A DNA stretch of 64,000 nt. It comes from Drechmeria coniospora (taxonomy: Eukaryota; Ascomycota; Sordariomycetes; Hypocreales; Ophiocordycipitaceae). The DNA is taken from NCBI RefSeq assembly GCF_001625195.1, contig NC_054391.1, positions 7,699,157-7,763,156 on the forward strand, given 5' to 3'. The notes below the pieces were generated by a model. That model did not search any database. It was not told the DNA's origin and saw only the letters and a list, made by a program, of their open reading frames with translations. Both the position numbers and the translations under genes were made by a program. This document shows, piece after piece, positions 9,653 through 19,856 of this stretch; position 1 is the first letter of the stretch, and each line of letters begins with the position of its first letter.

Positions 9653-9664
9653 TTTAAAAGACTT
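9653..9664 (+). promoter_or_regulatory. Self-primer binding site of Gyp-A1
   Basis: TTAAAAGACTT (9654-9664) follows the LTR and is exactly complementary to AAGTCTTTTAA at 9594-9604. In Tf1-type elements the first 11 nt of the RNA fold back onto the primer site to prime reverse transcription. The 11-nt length and position here fit that model. The same pair is present in Gyp-A2 (32229-32239 with 32289-32299). Confidence 0.85.
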
Positions 9665-9713
9665 TACTTATACCGGTTAGGAGGAAGGAAAAGCCTAACT
9701 ATTATAAGTCAAA

Positions 9714-10970
9714 ATGGATAAGGGGAAGCCTAAAGAAATTAACCTCCAGTAAGTTATAGAGGACTTTATAGCAAAAGTCTATACGGAGTTTGGCCGAATG
9801 CATGCCTAAATAGAAATATACTCTATACAAATCTTAGCTCTATAGAAGAATAGGCAGCAATAAGTACAGCAGGACCTAGGGTATTCGTCGGCCCAACCAA
9901 TAGACACCTTAACAATCGACCCCCAGCAGGAGCGGACCGGGGATAAGTCGGGTATACTACGGGCCCGTATTAAACGCAAACCAATTCCGGTCGGGGACCT
10001 ATACAACGGCAACAAGGGCACCTTTACAGCCTGGAAGTTCTGTATAGACCGCAAGCTCCGAGTAGATAAGGACTTTATCGGGTCCGCCCAGGACCAATAG
10101 ATCTTCGTTTAGCAAAACCTTTCGGCCAAAGTCCAGCAATAAGTTACAATATACTTCGAAAAAGGCTCCCGCATCGGTTACGACCCATTCCAATTCCTAA
10201 CGTACCTCGAATCGGCTTATAGTAACCCTTACTGCTAGCGACTAGCGGTTGTCGAACTAAAGGACATTAGGCAAGGGACGTTAGAGTTATTCCTAGCGTT
10301 CCTTATACGCTTCGAAGAGAAGCTTACACTAGTAGGAGGGATACATTAGCCTAGTAAGGTAAAACTTATAAAGCTCCGTATTGGGCTAACTAAGAGAATA
10401 AGGAACTATATCCTCTAGCGGGGGACTACAATAGATAACTACAATAAGGCGGTCGATATATATAAACAAATTGCATCCGAAATAAAATCGCAATATATAG
10501 AGGATAAAATTAAGGACCAGGGCGGGCCCGGCTAGGGGACGGCTAAGGTAACCCCCCGACCCGATAAGGACGGCAATACCCCAATATTAGGGGTTAATAC
10601 GGTAGGCTCTAGGGCTACGGCCGGGCCTAGGGCGGCTATAACTAAACTAATAACAAAAACGAACCAAGGCCAAGGCGGGCCCTAACAGCAGGCAAAATAG
10701 GTTATACGGGAAGAGAGAAATAGGTATAGGGCGGCCAGTATATATATCCGCTGCAGGGAGGGAAGCTACTATATCCAATAATACCTATAATAAGCTGCAA
10801 TCCTATATACCCTAGGGATAAGTATTTAGGCCGTTTAGGGGGAAGAATATATTTGCAAGGAATTAGAGACCGAGGAAGAGGAGGGAAATAAAGCGCCTTT
10901 AAGCTAAGTCTCGCTTAAAGGCACTAAGGGTTAGTAGGTAAGCGGACTATAAGGAACTAAGGGAATTAGG
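9714..10970 (+). pseudogene. Gyp-A1 Gag
   Basis: Starts at an intact ATG (MDKGKPKEINLQ). A Ty3-type capsid block reads FTAWKFCIDRKLRVDKDFIG near residues 115-135. At 10740-10775 the frame reads IRCREGSYYI, a zinc-knuckle remnant with the first Cys and the His changed to Tyr. An acidic stretch, ETEEEEG, follows. Many CAG/TGG-derived stops make it non-functional. The 3' limit is approximate because Pol lies in another frame. Confidence 0.85.
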
Positions 10971-13900
10971 AAACTAAGTTTAAAAAGATTACACTAAGGA
11001 TAAATAGACTACCCTTCCTTATTGCTATACTTATAAATTCTATAAGGTTCCTTAATATTTAAATTAATAGCGGCTGTAACTACTATAGGGCTATTAGTAA
11101 AAGGATAGCCTAACGCCTATAACTTAAGCTTATCCCTCTCCTAATAAAACGGCTACTCCAAACGGCTATTACAATATCTCGGCAGAATATAGGCAATACC
11201 CTTACCTACCCTACAATAACCAATATAGTCCGTACAACAATTAATATAAATAGCTAGGAGAGCCTAGTACTACTATACGTTATCTTAGGCCTAAGTCGAG
11301 ACGCTATACTAGGCCTACTATAGATAGAATACTAACGGGTAACCCTAAACGTAATAGATCGGACTCTTACAATTGGGGCAGCAGGCAACTAAATTGTATA
11401 AGCAAACAACATCCGCCCTCCCGACGGATCCCAGGAGGTATACCTTATGCTAGTATAAACCTTTTTACGGAAACAACAGGGAGTACTAGTAGTAACAAGC
11501 TTGCAAGAAATAGCAATAAAACTACAAGAAACAGTACTATAAGCACCCGGAAGTATAAATACAATAATAATAGCCCTACCTACTCTCCCGGTAGCCCTTT
11601 AGGACTATGCTAACCTTTTCGATAAGGAATAGGCCTTAGGCCTACTACTATACTAGGGCTCCTAAGACTACTATATCTAACTATAACAAAACGATAAGGG
11701 AGAAATACTATAGCTACCCTAGGGTCTACTGTACAATATACTACAAAACTAACTACTTAAAGTCCGTAAGCAGATTATAGACCTACTAGACAAGGGATAG
11801 ATATAGGTAAGTTCGTTAGTAGTAGCAGTACTAATACTACTTACTAAGAAAGAAAACGGAGGATAAAGGCTATATATAGACTACTAGGCCCTAAACAAGA
11901 TTATACAATAGGACCGTTACCTACTCCCGCTAGTTAAAGAAACGCTCTGCTTACTCTTAGGGGTATACTAGTTTACTAAACTAAACGTATAAGCAGCATT
12001 CTATAAGTTACGTATAGCGCTAGGAGATAAACCGCTTATAGTATTCCGTATACAATTTGGTCTATTCGAATAGTTAGTCTGTCCCTTCGGCCTAGCCGGA
12101 GTACTAGCTTTATTCTAGAGATACATTAACGGGGTATTGCAGGATAAATTAGGGGAGTAGGTTATAGCCTATCTAAATAATATCCTAATCTATACCTCCG
12201 GATCGAAGGCCGACTATATTACTAAGGTTAGGGAAATCCTTAAGTAGCTCCGGGCAGCCGGTCTTTACCTAGATCTCGATAAGTATGCATTTGCAACAAC
12301 AGAAGTTAAATACCTTAGGTTTATTATCTAAGCAGGCGTTAAGGTTAGGCCTAACCTAGCGAAAATCGCTACAATTTAAGAATAGCAACTACCTACTAAG
12401 GTAAGGGGGATTAGGAGCTTCCTAGGCTTTACGAACTTCTACTGTAAATTTATTCCTAATTTTACAAGCCTTATAGAACTACTTATAGCCCTTATAGGGA
12501 GGGGTATACTATTTTGCTAGGGACCCGAAGAAAATGCAGCCTTACAATCCCTTAAGCGTACCTTTTCGTTATACCCAATCCTAGTACAATAGGACCTAGA
12601 TAGAAAGACTCTTATTAAGACCAATTGCTTAGGTAAGGCACTAGGCGGATGCCTCTTACAAATTAACAGTAAGGGGGTCCTATAACTAATAGCCTACCAC
12701 TTAGCCAAACTTATACTAGCAGAAAGGAATTATACAATCTATAATAAGGAACTCCTAATAGTTATTAGCTGCCTTAAGGCGTAGTCGGTAGACCTATAAG
12801 GCGTTACGGAACTATTTACTATTCTAACGGACTATAAGAACCTCGAATACTTTACCAAACTGCAGGAGATATCGGAACAATAGGTACAATAGGCGGAAGT
12901 CCTTACAAACTTTAATTACTCGCTACAGTACAGACCGGGCTTGTAAGTATAACGGCCGGATATACTCTTGCATTAGGAATAGGATAAGGAGGACGCACTA
13001 CGCCTAGGATAAATACTTCGGCCGGTATTAATCTCTACACTACAGGAGGCGCCTAGAGGCCAACCTATATAAGAAGGTCCTAACGCCCAGGACACCCAGG
13101 ATATAGTAATTATAAATACAGGTACAAATCGGGCGAATACGGGGACAAACCGGGCCCAGGCCGGCTGCAAAGTACTAAGTGCCTAAGACATAATAGCTAT
13201 AAATACAAGGGTAGACTAGGCCCGTCTAGAGACAAAAGGGGGACAGGGAGCTATCGATACATCCCAACTGCTCCCAATAGTACAAGGACTACTCCTAACA
13301 GTACAGGGACCAACAGGAAGGGAAACGCTATTTCTATAGGATACGCTAGCCGGCCAATTGCTCTTCCCGGAACCCTACCTATAGGAATTATAGGACTAAG
13401 CGTTACAAAACAATACAATATACAAAGCTTAACAATAAGTAGTAGCAATAGGCGTACGGAAATTCCCGGTAGAAGTAAAGACAAAAGAACAAACGGCCAA
13501 TTATACTATTAGTACCTATAGCGCAATATACTATAGGGGACGCCTATAGGTACCTACCTAGGAACTACTAATAACGCAAATAATACAATAGGTATACGAA
13601 TTACCTATATTAGGCCACCCTAGTCGTAACGGAATATTCCGCGTACTTTAGCGGGACTTCTACTAGGATAGTATATTATAGGACGTAGTACGGTATATTC
13701 GGAATTGCTACTACTACTAGAGCCGCAAAAGCCGTCTATAGAGATAGGGACTCCTATAGCCAATCCCCCCGCTAGACCGTTACTAAAAGCAGATATCGAT
13801 CGACTTTATAACCGACCTACTAGTATAGAACGATAAGGACCCCTAATTCTTAATAGTTATTACAGACTGCCTCTCCAAATTTATCCAACTTAAGGCAATA

Positions 13901-14887
13901 ACTACAATAAGTACAAAGGCTTATACGGAACGGTTTAAGACCTATTAGTAGCAATTTAAGGGTTTTCCCGCCTAGATTATAACAAATCGGGGATTAAACT
14001 AGCTTAGTAAGTTCTAGATATCCCTATACTCCCTTATTAGTATAGAGTAACTCCTATTAACTTTATACTACCCCTAGACAGATAGGGGTACCGAAAGGGT
14101 AAATTAGGAAATTTAAGCTACCCTAAGGATCCTAATCTTATTTAAGCAGTTCGACTAGCCGGCCTACCTAACCGCCTACCAGCTGGCCCTAAACAATAGG
14201 GAGTCTTTAGTTACAAGAGTTAGCCCAAACAAGCTATTATTAGGCTATAAAATCGGTACAATACTAAGGGTAAAGGACAACTAGGTAAGCGTTATAATAC
14301 CAAAAGGGAGGGCTATTGCTTTCCTATAATACCTAAGGGAAAGAATAGAAATTATACAAGTAGCTATTGCCTTTATATAATAACGCTTATATAAGTCGGC
14401 AGTAGCTTTAGGTCGCCTAGCAGAAAAGTTCTAGGTAGGCAATAAGGTCTAGCTTAACCTTAAATATATTAAAACCAATAGGCTATACAGGAAGCTAGAC
14501 TAGGTTGCTTCTAAGTTTATAGTACTAGCAGTACTAATACTACTTACAGTAATACTAGATATTCCTTAGGGCTTACACCCTACCTTCTATATAGACCTTA
14601 TCGAAAGGGTAGTAAATAACCCCTTACCTAGTTAGGTAGTACGGGATTTAGAGCTAGGCCTACTATTAGTCTAAGACAAGGACGGTACCTTATAAGAGGA
14701 ATACTAGGTCGAATGCATCCTTACTATAAGGGGGGCCTAAGGCCAAGGGGGATAATATAATACCCTTGTAAAATAGCTAGGTTACAAATAACCAACCTAG
14801 GAACCAATAGAGGCTCTAGTATAAATAGAAGCCCTAGAGGAATTTACGCAGCAATAGGGAGATCCCTATATAAACGGCGGAGCGTAG
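10970..14887 (+). pseudogene. Gyp-A1 Pol with chromodomain
   Basis: In the -1 frame relative to Gag. RT contains KKENGG, FTKLNV and, at 12170-12200, YLNNILIYTS where the catalytic motif is YLDD (both Asp changed to Asn). RNase H follows. Integrase starts near 13614 (GHPSRNGIFRVL), then an SIDFITDLL block and TNRGLN where TDRG is expected. A GPY/F-like segment leads to a chromodomain near 14700-14870 (EEY.VECIL, TLVK.LGY, EPIEALV, EALEEF). The domain order defines a chromovirus. The start is approximate; stops are numerous and RIP-type. Confidence 0.9.
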
Positions 14888-15003
14888 GTAAGCTGCAAAA
14901 CGAAACGTAAAATTTTAACTATACCGAAGGAAAAAATCAACCCTAGAGCGCCCCCAATAAGGGCCCGACCCAATACTACTACTACGGATATACGCTAGCC
15001 GTA

Positions 15004-16146
15004 CTACTTAAACTCGTCGGTCTTTGTATCCTCCTTGCTCTTGTCCTTCTCGGTATCCTTCTCGGGGAGGGTCTCGAAACTGTCCGTTACGGTACTCGGG
15101 CGGGGGCGGGACGTAACCGAGGGGGGCAAGGGCGGGGGTATAAAACGAAGGCGCCGGGCGACTTAGGCGATATAAGGGGCGGAAGCAATAGGGTAGCGCA
15201 ATAGAGTCGCATTAGCTACGCAGGACGAGCGCGACCTACTGTAATTGCAGGTAACGCAGGGAGTAGAGGGGGCGGGACAGCGCACTAAGGGGGAACCGCT
15301 AGTATAAGACTTGCATAGCACTAAGGGGGAACCGCTAGCATAAGACTTGCGTAACTTGCAGATATCGCAGCGCATCTCGGCTAAAGTGGCTACCAACTCG
15401 GTACTAACGCCCTCCTGCGCCTACTAACGGCGGGCGAGGCCGCGTACATTACTCTGGATGCCCGTCAGGGCCCGAGCCACGCCCTAGGCAAACACGCCGA
15501 GCTGCATGCTCGGCATAGCGCTGGAACGGCTACCCGCTTAAGTTAGGGTTAAGGCGTTAGCAGTAAGGATAAGGGTGCGGTTCGGGTCGTTATTATCGTC
15601 GGCGGCGGCGGGGGGAGAGATAACACCCGGTACGGGGGCAAGGGTATAGGCAGGGCGCATAGGAGCAGGCTCTATCTCGGCCAGAGCCAGGGTGCAAGCC
15701 CAAACCCGGCCCAGGGCCAGAAACTCGGGCGACAGGACGGCGTAAGCGCCCGGTACGGCCCCGACCTTAGGGCGGGCCTCAACCAGGATATAGACGTTGC
15801 GCTAGGCGCAAGTACAAAGGTCGCACAGGGCGCGATACAGTTAAGGGCGCGCAGCAAACAAATACAGTACCTAGATACATTTAGCGTACGCGCGCGCGTA
15901 TATACGGCAGCCAGCACTACGGCCCGGTACGCAATCGTTACGGCCGCTAGTAATAAGGCAATTAACGCAGGGGAGGTACATTCCGCGTACCTCCTCCGGA
16001 GGTGCAAACTCCTCGTCGGAGGAGTCACCCTCCACTAGGTACTCGCCCAGGGCGCAACAGCGGTCCGACTTATTGGTATAGTAGCCATAACGAGGGCCCG
16101 AACCGCATCCGGGAGGGGGGGGAAGAGCACCCGTAGCGGTAGACAT
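15004..16146 (-). pseudogene. Antisense ORF: Pro- and Cys-rich protein of unknown function
   Basis: On the strand opposite gag-pol, from ATG (16144-16146) to TAG (15004-15006): 381 codons in one frame, broken only by stops of the kind RIP makes. N-terminus MSTATGALPPPPG, then KSDRCCALGEYLVEGDSSDE and a first cysteine cluster, LPCVNCLITSGRNDC. The C-terminal half has a repeated module CxxC-x6-C-x8-C (two units, clearer in Gyp-A2), then a Lys/Glu/Asp-rich tail. A 36-bp direct duplication here adds one extra SYxSGSPLV unit. A same-place, same-strand ORF exists in Gyp-A2, Gyp-A3 and Gyp-B. I do not recognise a family; the spacing suggests a zinc-binding or DNA/RNA-binding protein, which is inference. 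Confidence 0.72.
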
Positions 16147-16770
16147 AATAGCAGTAGCGGTAGTAACAAAAAGGTAAATAAGTCCTCTACAAGGGAGGAG
16201 CAACAGTAGCAAGAGTAGGATTAATAGTTCCTATCGTTACTAGCTTATTAGCTAACGGCCCGAAGGATATACGGAATAGCCCCGATAAGGAAGCAGCAAC
16301 CCACCTTACAGGGGAGGAACAATAGCAATAGGGGAGTAAGCGCAACAAGAGGCAGCAAAGGAGTTAACAACAATCGTACGGCAAGAAGCTAAAAAACGGG
16401 CAGGTATAATAGTTAAAGGAAAGAGGAACAAAAAGCGTAATAGAATGGGAATAGAGAAGGCAATATAAAGGGAGTAGCAAGGGGGAAAAGCAAGGTAACG
16501 CCAGGCGCCTTAGGCACCCGGCGAGCACCCGGTAAACACCTAAGGAGGGGACAGAACAAGGTAGAATTAGTTACCCTAGGTAACCAGCAAACCCTAAATA
16601 GGGGACGATACGGGGAGGAAACTATATACGCTAAGTACCTAACGAATACCCGAAAAAAAAAAAAAAAATTTTTTCGGGGGAGCTACGGATTGGGAAAACC
16701 AGCCTTAGGAAGGGCGGTTTAGCTACGGCTATAGCTAGACTTTACTTCGAACGGGTAGAGCAAGACGGTA
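16147..16770 (-). promoter_or_regulatory. CT-rich region upstream of the antisense ORF, with A/T hairpin
   Basis: No convincing coding sequence. Read on the minus strand it is strongly pyrimidine-rich just before the antisense ORF start, as in many fungal promoters and 5' leaders, and is conserved in Gyp-A2. Near 16653-16680 a run of about 16 A followed by 6 T is flanked by CCCG and CGGGGG, so it can form a hairpin. I see no obvious polypurine tract before the 3' LTR at 16771. Confidence 0.45.
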
Positions 16771-17423
16771 TGTTATGGTATCGGGCTTAGCCCGATATAG
16801 GAGAACGAAGGGAACTAAGGGACCTACTAGGAGGAACGCACATAACTAGAAGCCCTAGTTATTAGGTAGTTTTCCCTCCTTTAAGTCTTTTAATAAACAT
16901 TATTAAGAGTCCTAGAGCAGTCGCCTAGCGACTCCATAACAACTATAATTTAGGCTAGCCTCCTACTTTTCCTCTGGTCTGCTATACTTCCTACTATAGT
17001 TAACCTAGTTAACTATATTGCAATTACCAATAGGGACCTAAGCCCCTACCAATTGCTTAAGCAGGAACTACAAGGGCTAAAAACACCACTAAACCTTACA
17101 GCCTATAAGGCTATTGGTGCCTACTGCAAAGTCCTAATCCCTTATCAGAAACGGATTTAAAGTACTAAATTAGCAAAATGCACAGAACCAGTAAGGCTAC
17201 TAGTAACGCTAGGTTTAAAAACATACCTTGTATATATACCTTCCAGAAGGGCAGTTACAAAAACTACCTTCCTAAAAATCCTAGAAGGTATTGGCCCTAT
17301 CTCCCAAGGACTTCAACGACTACTAAGTCCTAGTCCCCAAGGACTAGAGTCAGAGGGGGAAATTGAGATAGAAGATTATATCTTACAAACTACCTTTAGT
17401 CCCTAAATACCTAGGGAGACAAA

Positions 17424-17610
17424 GGGGGTTAATAGACCTACTAGTCCTACTAGGACCAGTAGACCCACTAGTCCTACTGGGACCAGTAGACCTACTAGTC
17501 CTACTAGGACTAGCAGACCTACTAGGACCAGTAGACCTACTAGACCTACTAGGACCAGTAGGCTGTAAGAAGCCAACGGACCAACTAGTCCTACTAGGAC
17601 TAGTATAACA
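17424..17610 (+). repeat. Coding minisatellite, TSPTRTS repeats
   Basis: Imperfect units of 15-42 bp built on ACTAGTCCTACTAGGACCAG, in frame in Cop-1 pol between integrase and RT, encoding Arg-Pro-Thr-Ser-Pro-Thr-Arg-Thr-Ser. Unit number and spacing differ from the copies at 22059, 29698 and 61901. The opposite strand gives a spurious Val/Leu-rich frame. Confidence 0.85.
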
Positions 17611-19717
17611 AAGGGAGTCCTAGCCCAGCTAACAAAGGATCTACTAGATACCTCCCTTCTAGATGCACTAGAACTAGAAGACAACCCTAACCTAATGGAT
17701 CTTAACCTAACGTATTGGATCCAGGACCTATACTACCAAGCTAAAGCAAAGTAAATACTAGTTAGCAGTAAGCCTACTAGCTAGAAGCAGGTACTTAAGT
17801 TAGACAACAAAGACCAGTAGATAAGTGCTATATTCTTAGAATTCCAGCAACTTATTTAGGCAGGGGTATTCTACTTTATTCCTCTTAAAGAAATACCAAC
17901 TGGTCGGAGACTTTTAAAAAGTAGACTTATACTATAAGTCAAAAAGGATTAGCAGAATATCCCCATTAAATTTAAGGTACAACTAGTAGCTAAGGGATTT
18001 ATGCAAATTAAAGGCCTTAACTATATAGAGACTTTTGCAACTACTAGCATTCCACCTACCTAGAGGATACTATTAGCCCTAGCTGCCCAGAATAACTAGT
18101 ACGTCGAGCAAATTAACTTTATTAGTACCTTCCTAAACAGTAAGCTACCTAAAGTTAATTATCTTAAAATTCCTAAGGGACTGGAAGTATTTATTAGTCT
18201 TAATAAGAATAATAACTTAGCTAAGCTACTAGCTAAGCTAGGCTACAACCCAGCAGTTAAACAAGGTATCCTTTTAAAAAAGGCACTCTACGGCCTAAAA
18301 CAAGGACCTAGAGAGTAGCAGGAGGTACTAGCCAAACTGCTACAACAATATGGATATAGCCCTCTTATATCTAATCCGGCTATCTACTATAATAATACTA
18401 CTAGTACTTATATAGTTAGCTATATCGGTAATTGCCTACTTATTAGACCAGACCTTGCATATATTAACCAGCTGAAACAATAACTACATAAGGTTTATCC
18501 AATTAAAGATTGCAGGTAGGCTGCTTTCTTCCTAGGCGTATAGATTAGTCGAACAACTAAGGGAATTACTCTTAGTTAAAAAGGGTATATCGAGGAAGCC
18601 CTATTCCAATTTAGGCTAACGGAGGCCAAGGCAGTAGTAATCCCACTACAGCTAGGAGTACTTAAACAGGCTATTATAACGCCCCTTCCTCCCTTATCCG
18701 CTACCGACCAACTGGTATACCAACAAATAGTAGGGACTCTAATGTACCTTATGCTATTAACCCGACCAGATATAGCCTTTGCAATACAATAGCTATCTCG
18801 GTATATGCACCAGGCTACTAGCCTACAGCTATTAGCTGGTAAGAACCTTCTTCGATATTTAAAAGGAACTATAGACCTAGCTATTTACTATTGGCCTAGG
18901 TCTAAGTCTCCAGTACCCAATTTATCTGGATTTTCTAATAGCGATTTTGCAGGTAACTTAGATTCCTCTAAGTCAACCTATAGGTACCTCTTTACCTTAG
19001 CAGGCGGACCTATCTGCTAGAAATCAAAAAGGGCTAGTACTATTGCTCTTTCTACCGTAGAGGCAGAATTGGATGCCCTATTGGAAGCTATTCGGGAACT
19101 TAAATGGCTAGATAGTCTATTTACTGAAATAGGCAAAGGTCTCCAAAAACCTATTATACTATTATATAACAATAATGGATCTATCTCTAATGCCAATAAC
19201 CCTAATTAGCATAACCGAACAAAGTATATATTGCTAAAGTTCCGGTATATACGGCAAGAAGCAACTAACGGACTAGCCAAAATCAGCTACCTAAATACCA
19301 AGTCTATGCCTACCGATAGCCTTACTAAGGCTCTTACTACTAATCTCTTCCAACGCTACCTTAGCCTACTAGGTTTCCAAGGAATCCCTATTTAGCAGTA
19401 GTCATACTAGCTAAATAGAGGGAGTATTAAAATACTAGTATTTATACTAGTAAGACTACCTAAATAGGATACTATCCTATTAGTATTCTTGCAATTTGGG
19501 TGCGCAAGAGGAGGGGTAGTAGAAGTATATCGCACGGACCAGGGAATCAATCAAGCTGTTAGTAACAGCATAAGGGGTGCCAGTTAGTAACTGGGCAAGA
19601 GTGCACAATTGGTAGTACCGAATTATACAAACGAATGCGATTATATTTCAAAAGAGAGAAACTATTCTAAGGGAATGGCTACTGCCTTATATAGGTGTAG
19701 AAGTGTAGTAAAGACTG

Positions 19718-19803
19718 TTCCAGCTTATTCCATAAGGTTCCAGCTTATTCCATAAGTAGGGTAAGCAACATTCCGGCTTATTCCAAGGAGTTCCAGTACA
19801 TTC
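19718..19803 (-). promoter_or_regulatory. Step-type heat-shock arrays (two sets of four units)
   Basis: TTC occurs at 19718, 19728, 19738 and 19748, then at 19771, 19781, 19791 and 19801: exactly 10-bp steps, each as TTCC. TTC units spaced by 7 bp are the step-type HSE recognised by yeast Hsf1. The set lies next to the perfect-type array at 19819-19856. Confidence 0.75.
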
Positions 19804-19818
19804 CATAAGTGGGGTATG

Positions 19819-19856
19819 GAATATTCTAGAATATTCTAGAATGTTCTAGAGCATTC
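19819..19856 (-). promoter_or_regulatory. Perfect-type heat-shock element, eight contiguous units
   Basis: GAA and TTC alternate with 2-bp spacing for eight units over 38 bp. Seven units are exact; one reads GAG. The consensus for HSF trimers is nGAAnnTTCnnGAAn, so this array could bind more than two trimers. Located in U3, upstream of the presumed start. Confidence 0.88.

Larger units (their letters stand above)
9482..16941 (+). mobile_element. Gyp-A1: Ty3/gypsy chromovirus with antisense ORF
   Basis: 7460 bp with two 171-bp LTRs (9482-9652 and 16771-16941) and the exact duplication ACTAT (9477-9481 and 16942-16946), inserted in Cop-1 integrase. Order: LTR, self-primer site, gag, pol (RT, RNase H, integrase, chromodomain), antisense cysteine-rich ORF, CT-rich region, LTR. 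Less RIP-mutated than Gyp-A3; its 3' third keeps high GC. Confidence 0.96.
5872..19395 (+). pseudogene. Cop-1 gag-pol polyprotein, RIP-inactivated and split
   Basis: Frame starts at an ATA (ATG after RIP) in ATAGATCCC and ends at TAG 19393-19395. Removing 6139-7077, 8238-8443 and 9482-16946 leaves exactly 1637 codons plus stop, with no frameshift. Order: Gag; a Lys-rich region (PKKKKKG) near residue 280; protease with NTGST at codon 379 (the active-site Asp of DTGS changed to Asn); a Pro-rich PRSV repeat; integrase with PYTPE and TERSI blocks; a TSPTRTS repeat; RT with YIGN where YVDD is expected (codon 1314); RNase H ending PTDSLTKAL. Dozens of TAG/TAA stops sit where Gln or Trp stand in other copies. 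Single-frame architecture in this order is typical of Ty1/copia. Confidence 0.93.

Noticed and set aside
17403..17684. Val/Leu/Gly-rich, membrane-like frames (also 22092-22328, 29645-29950, 61797-62144)
   Set aside because: They are reverse-complement readings of the TSPTRTS repeat; the sense frame is collinear with copia pol.
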